Source: PFJX01 sp037442845 (GTDB lineage Bacteria; Pseudomonadota; Gammaproteobacteria; Burkholderiales; Thiobacillaceae). From it: 7,465 nt of DNA. Positions 4,361 through 7,465 of the stretch are shown here, piece after piece (the first letter of the stretch is position 1; every line of letters begins with the position of its first letter). The stretch is from the NCBI GenBank assembly GCA_037442845.1, contig JBBIPL010000101.1, positions 1 to 7,465 of the forward strand. Reading direction: 5' to 3'. The notes below the pieces were generated by a model. That model was not told the origin of the DNA. It saw only the letters and a list, made by a program, of their open reading frames with translations, and made no database searches. The translations under genes and the position numbers were made by a program.

Positions 4361-5923
4361 ATGCTGGACGCCAACATCAAGGCCCAACTCAAGGCCTACA
4401 TGGAAAGACTCGTGGCCCCCATCGAACTGGTGGCCTCGCTGGACGACAGTCCCAAATCGATCGAGATGCGGGAGCTGCTGGAGGACATCGCCAGCGCCTC
4501 CGACAAGATCGCCCTGCTGGAAAATGGCGTCGACGCGCGCAAACCCTCCTTCACCGTGGGCAAGATCGGAGAGCCCGCGCGCATCGCCTTCGCCGGCCTG
4601 CCCATGGGGCATGAGTTCACTTCCCTGATCTTGGCCCTGCTGCAGGCCAGCGGCTACGCGCCCAAGATCAGCGACGAGCAGGTGGCGCAGATCAAGGCAC
4701 TCAGCGCTCCGCTGCGCTTCGAGACTTACATCTCCCTGTCCTGCCACAACTGCCCGGACGTGGTGCAGGCCCTCAACACCATGGCCGCCCTTAACCCCAA
4801 CGTCCAGCACGTGATGATCGACGGCGCGCTGAACCAGGCCGAGGTGGAGGCCCGCCAGATCATGGCGGTACCCAGTGTCTGGCTGAACGGCGAACCTTTC
4901 GGCGACGGCCGCATGTCCCTGGCGGAAATCCTGGCCCGGGTGGACACCGGCGCCGCCGACCGCGAAGCCGCCAGGCTAGCCGAGCAGGCGCCCTTCGACG
5001 TGCTGGTGGTGGGCGGCGGCCCGGCCGGCGCGGCGGCGGCGGTGTACGCGGCGCGCAAGGGCATTCGCACCGGCGTGCTGAGCGAGCGTTTCGGCGGCCA
5101 GGTGATGGACACCCTGGCCATCGAGAACCTCATCTCCGTGCCGCACACCGACGGCCCCAAACTCGGCCGTGCCCTGGAGGAGCACGTGAAGGAATATGGG
5201 GTGGACATCATGAACCTGCAGAAAGCCGCCGCCCTTATTCCCGGTGAGGCGGGCGGCTTCCACGAAGTGCGCCTGGAGAATGGCGCGGTGCTCAAGGCCA
5301 AGACATTGATCCTCGCCACAGGCGCGCGCTGGCGGGAACTCAACGTGCCCGGCGAGCTGGAATACCGGGGCAAGGGCGTGGCCTATTGCCCGCACTGCGA
5401 CGGCCCGCTGTTCAAGGGCAAGCACGTGGCGGTGGTGGGCGGCGGCAACTCCGGCGTCGAGGCGGCCATCGACCTGGCCGGCATCGTCGGCCACGTCACC
5501 CTGCTGGAGTTCGGCGACGCCCTGCGCGCCGACGCGGTGCTGCAAAACAAGCTCTACAGCCTGGGCAACGTCACCGTAATCAAGAGCGCGCAGACCACTG
5601 CGGTGACCGGCGCCGGCGGCAAGGTCAACGGCCTCGACTACATCGACCGTCTCACCGGCCAGAGCCAACACATCGCCCTGGAAGGCGTGTTCGTGCAGAT
5701 CGGCCTGTTGCCGAATACCGACTGGCTGAAGGGCGTCCTCAATCTGTCCCGTTTCGGCGAGATCGAGGTGGACGCGAAGGGTGCCACCAGCGTGCCCGGC
5801 GTGTTCGCCGCGGGCGACTGCACCACCGTGCCCTACAAGCAGATCATCATCGCCATGGGCGAGGGCGCCAAGGCCAGCCTGTCCGCCTTTGACCACCTGA
5901 TCCGCGCTTCGGCGCCGGCCTGA
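4361..5923 (+). CDS. ahpF: Alkyl hydroperoxide reductase subunit F (NADH:AhpC disulfide reductase)
   Basis: This 520-residue flavoprotein passes electrons from NADH through FAD and two disulfide centres to AhpC. The N-terminal double thioredoxin-like domain (about 1-195) has its CxxC at C128/C131 (LSCHNCPD). A linker leads to a thioredoxin reductase-like part, with FAD-binding GGGPAG at 218-223, the NAD-binding motif GGGNSG at 360-365, redox CPHC at C343/C346 and the FAD-contacting AAGDC at 483-487. Length and all motif positions match E. coli AhpF within a few residues. AGGAGA at 4349-4354 supports ATG 4361. It lies 153 bp after ahpC, with the paired hairpins in between, so both genes are probably one transcription unit with ahpF expression reduced relative to ahpC. 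Confidence 0.97.
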   Translation: MLDANIKAQLKAYMERLVAPIELVASLDDSPKSIEMRELLEDIASASDKIALLENGVDARKPSFTVGKIGEPARIAFAGLPMGHEFTSLILALLQASGYAPKISDEQVAQIKALSAPLRFETYISLSCHNCPDVVQALNTMAALNPNVQHVMIDGALNQAEVEARQIMAVPSVWLNGEPFGDGRMSLAEILARVDTGAADREAARLAEQAPFDVLVVGGGPAGAAAAVYAARKGIRTGVLSERFGGQVMDTLAIENLISVPHTDGPKLGRALEEHVKEYGVDIMNLQKAAALIPGEAGGFHEVRLENGAVLKAKTLILATGARWRELNVPGELEYRGKGVAYCPHCDGPLFKGKHVAVVGGGNSGVEAAIDLAGIVGHVTLLEFGDALRADAVLQNKLYSLGNVTVIKSAQTTAVTGAGGKVNGLDYIDRLTGQSQHIALEGVFVQIGLLPNTDWLKGVLNLSRFGEIEVDAKGATSVPGVFAAGDCTTVPYKQIIIAMGEGAKASLSAFDHLIRASAPA

Positions 5924-5969
5924 GACCCACGCGGGCTGCGTGCGCGGGCGGGAGGGGTACACTGCGGCC

Positions 5970-6827
5970 ATGATCCCGACCACGTTGCGCCGCATTGCCA
6001 TCTTGTTCGGCCTGCTTGCCGCCGGCGCGCTGGCGGACGACATCCGCGATGGCAAAGACGGCAATCCGCTGACCCGCACCGAACTGCTGCAACGCTTGGC
6101 CGGCGCCGACTTCCTGCTGCTCGGCGAAACCCACGACAACCCGCTGCACCACCGGGCGCGCGCGGCACTGCTGCGCGATCTGCCCGCGCCGGCTGGACGC
6201 GTCGTGCTGGAACAGCTCGACCGCGGCGCCCGCCTGGATCCCGCCCTGCCCCTGGAAGAAGCCCTGGAGCGTGCGGGTTTCCAGCGCAACGCCTGGCAAT
6301 GGCCGCTGCATGAACCGGTGTTCGCCGCCGCCCGCGAGCGCGGCATGCCGCTCGCGGGCGGCAACCTCAGCCGCGCCGACGGACGTCGCATCGCCACCCA
6401 GGGCGAGGCGGCCGTGGCCCCGGCGCTGGCGGCGTTGCTCGCCGAGGCGCCGCTGTCGGAGACGGCGCGGCGCGAACTGGATGGTGACCTGGTCGAAGGC
6501 CACTGCGGCCGGCTGCCCGCCGCCCGCCTGCCCAACATGCGCCTGGCGCAGCGCGCCCGCGACGCCGCCCTCGCCCTCGGCCTGCTCGAAGCCGGCACTG
6601 TCCCGGCGCTGCTTATCGCCGGCAACGGCCATGTGCGCCGCGACTACGGCGTGCCCGTGCCGCTGGCGGCGCGCGCGCCGGGCGCAAAAGTGGTGAGCGT
6701 CGGCTTCGTGGAAGTTGCCGCCGGCGCGACGCCGGACCCGGCAGCGCTGCGCGGTCGCTACGACTACGTCTGGTTCACCCCCGCCGTCGAGCGCGAGGAT
6801 CCCTGCGCGGGCTTGCGCATGCCCTGA
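5970..6827 (+). CDS. Exported ChaN/PhuW-family haem-binding protein
   Basis: This 285-residue protein is of the haem-binding uptake family (PF04187, COG3016), known from Campylobacter ChaN and Pseudomonas PhuW, where members bind haem and take part in haem/iron uptake. The family signature LLLGETHDN lies at 49-57, and GNGHVRRDYGVP at 218-229 and WFTPAVEREDPCAG near the C-terminus are typical. The N-terminus (MIPTTLRRIAILFGLLAAGALA) is a signal peptide with a signal peptidase I site after A22. There is no lipobox Cys, unlike lipoprotein ChaN, so it should be periplasmic rather than lipid-anchored. ATG 5970 is chosen over GTG 5940 because the signal peptide starts there; GGAGGGG lies at 5951-5957. 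It is only 46 bp downstream of ahpF, so co-transcription is possible. Confidence 0.85.
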   Translation: MIPTTLRRIAILFGLLAAGALADDIRDGKDGNPLTRTELLQRLAGADFLLLGETHDNPLHHRARAALLRDLPAPAGRVVLEQLDRGARLDPALPLEEALERAGFQRNAWQWPLHEPVFAAARERGMPLAGGNLSRADGRRIATQGEAAVAPALAALLAEAPLSETARRELDGDLVEGHCGRLPAARLPNMRLAQRARDAALALGLLEAGTVPALLIAGNGHVRRDYGVPVPLAARAPGAKVVSVGFVEVAAGATPDPAALRGRYDYVWFTPAVEREDPCAGLRMP

Positions 6828-6829
6828 AT

Positions 6830-6849
6830 CGCGGCGGTTGCCAGCCGCG
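6830..6849 (+). terminator. Weak hairpin after the ChaN-like gene
   Basis: CGCGGC (6830-6835) pairs with GCCGCG (6844-6849) across an 8-base loop, three bases after the stop codon. No T-run follows, so if it ends transcription it does so inefficiently or with Rho. It may only protect the 3' end. Confidence 0.3.
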
Positions 6850-6980
6850 CCCGGAGCGGCCTTGGTGGTAAGCCTGGGTCGGCCGATGCCGCGTTTTCTC
6901 CGCCAGAGTCGAAGTTGCCCGCATTCCACGCTTCCGTTGCCAAGTCCGCGCTATGCGGATGCCACGCGCGCGCTTGTGGT

Positions 6981-7199
6981 TTGCCGCTGCCGAAGGACGG
7001 CAACCTGCGCGCGCAACTGACCCCGCCGCGCGGCGAGGTGGCCGATGCGCGTCTGAACCTGCGCCTGTCCCTGCAAAATTGCCGCGGTACGGATACCCGC
7101 CGCTTCGCCTCCGCCTGGAACGGCGCTACCGCCTGGCAGCTCGACACCCGCGAAGCCGGGCAAAGAACCTGGCTGTTGTCGCTGGAGGGCAAGTGGTGA
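6981..7199 (+). pseudogene. Coding remnant, possibly a FixH-like C-terminus
   Basis: From about 6981 to TGA 7197-7199 the sequence regains strong third-position GC bias and reads LPLPKDGNLRAQLTPPRG, then EVADARLNLRLSLQNCR, ending WLLSLEGKW. This looks like a beta-rich domain and recalls the periplasmic end of FixH-type proteins (R..L.PP.GEV..A.L...L.......W.L.LEG.W). The expected membrane anchor is not upstream: the frame continues back to 6828 through Cys/Ala-rich, less biased sequence, with a first ATG only at 6915. It is probably the tail of a degraded or truncated gene. The family match is from memory and weak. It converges on the vapC-like gene, 41 bp away. Confidence 0.3.
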
Positions 7200-7240
7200 G
7201 CGTGAGTGCCGTCCCGCCAGCGCCGACTTTTGCGGTGAAC

Positions 7241-7465
7241 TCAAACCGCCCAGTCCTCCAGCCGCAGCCCCTCGATGCGCCCGAATTCGCGCGTATTGTG
7301 GGTGACCAGCACGGCATCGAGCGCCAGGGCGTGGCAGGCGATCCACAGATCGTTGGCGCCGATCATCGTCCCGGCCGCCTTCAGGCGGACGAACTGGGCG
7401 GCCCAATGCGCGCAGAGCGCCGGGCTGGCATCATGAAACACCGGCACCTGGCGGACGAGCGCATC
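7241..7465 (-). CDS. vapC: VapC-type PIN-domain toxin, 5' end beyond the window
   Basis: The minus-strand frame is open from the window edge to TGA at 7243-7241 and encodes the last 74 residues of a PIN-domain protein. The segment AGTMIGANDLWIACHALALDAVLVTHNTREFGRIEGLRLEDW is the classic VapC/FitB C-terminal half. It contains the acidic D of GANDLWIA and the N-T-REF motif of the active site. VapC toxins are Mg2+-dependent ribonucleases that cleave initiator tRNA or rRNA and are neutralised by VapB, which should lie upstream, beyond position 7465. GTG 7447 is an internal codon and not the start, because the expected N-terminal DTN motif is missing. The visible part shows no disruption. Confidence 0.85.
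   Translation of the reverse strand, partial: DALVRQVPVFHDASPALCAHWAAQFVRLKAAGTMIGANDLWIACHALALDAVLVTHNTREFGRIEGLRLEDWAV

Noticed and set aside
3539..4810. Minus-strand open frame of 423 codons
   Set aside because: It is antisense to ahpC and the start of ahpF, whose motifs are unambiguous. Long antisense frames are expected in GC-rich genes.
5928..5942. CACGC/GCGTG hairpin after ahpF
   Set aside because: The five-base stem has no T-run, which is too weak to call a terminator in GC-rich sequence.
5940..5969. GTG start extending the ChaN-like protein by ten residues
   Set aside because: It would place charged residues and glycine before a good signal peptide that starts at ATG 5970.
4976..6929. 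Long minus-strand open frames (4976-6625 and 5847-6929)
   Set aside because: They are antisense to ahpF and the ChaN-like gene and have low-complexity Ala/Arg/Gly composition with no recognisable motifs.

Overview
The window is GC-rich, with strong G/C bias at third codon positions and frequent ATGA stop/start overlaps. AhpC, AhpF and the ChaN-type protein all look proteobacterial. The best guess is a betaproteobacterium, for example a Rhodocyclales-like or Thiobacillus-like lineage, but the sequence does not fix the taxon.

Left part (1-3525): remains of a plus-strand, tightly coupled membrane-energisation operon. In order it holds the end of an upstream gene, a 12-codon minigene with an excellent Shine-Dalgarno, an 8-helix membrane protein built from two 4-helix repeats, a weakly supported reading frame at 911, an ExbB/TolQ/MotA-type proton channel subunit, a DUF2149 protein (ExbD-like N-terminal anchor), a TonB-like N-terminal anchor and, in a different frame, Sel1 repeats. 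ExbB-like plus DUF2149 genes are known from CobN/HmuS-linked haem or metal uptake loci such as the Porphyromonas hmu operon, so a TonB-energised haem or metal uptake role is inferred. The operon is interrupted at 1149-1792 by a minus-strand PIN-toxin / ribbon-helix-helix antitoxin pair arranged toxin-first. The tonB/sel1 stretch is consistent with a single frameshift.

Middle part (3526-5923): an AT-richer regulatory stretch with a possible OxyR-like site and promoter, then ahpC and ahpF, the two-component NADH peroxidase. Their 153-bp gap holds two GC-rich hairpins that together form a larger inverted repeat of the CCGTC-A/G-T/C-CCCGC type found dispersed in many proteobacteria.

Right part (5924-7465): an exported ChaN/PhuW-type haem-binding protein, about 370 bp containing a degenerate coding remnant that weakly resembles a FixH C-terminus, and on the minus strand the 3' part of a VapC-type PIN toxin cut by the window edge.

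The unifying theme is probably haem/iron acquisition next to peroxide defence, punctuated by two PIN-domain toxin loci. No RNA genes, CRISPR arrays or intact insertion sequences are seen.
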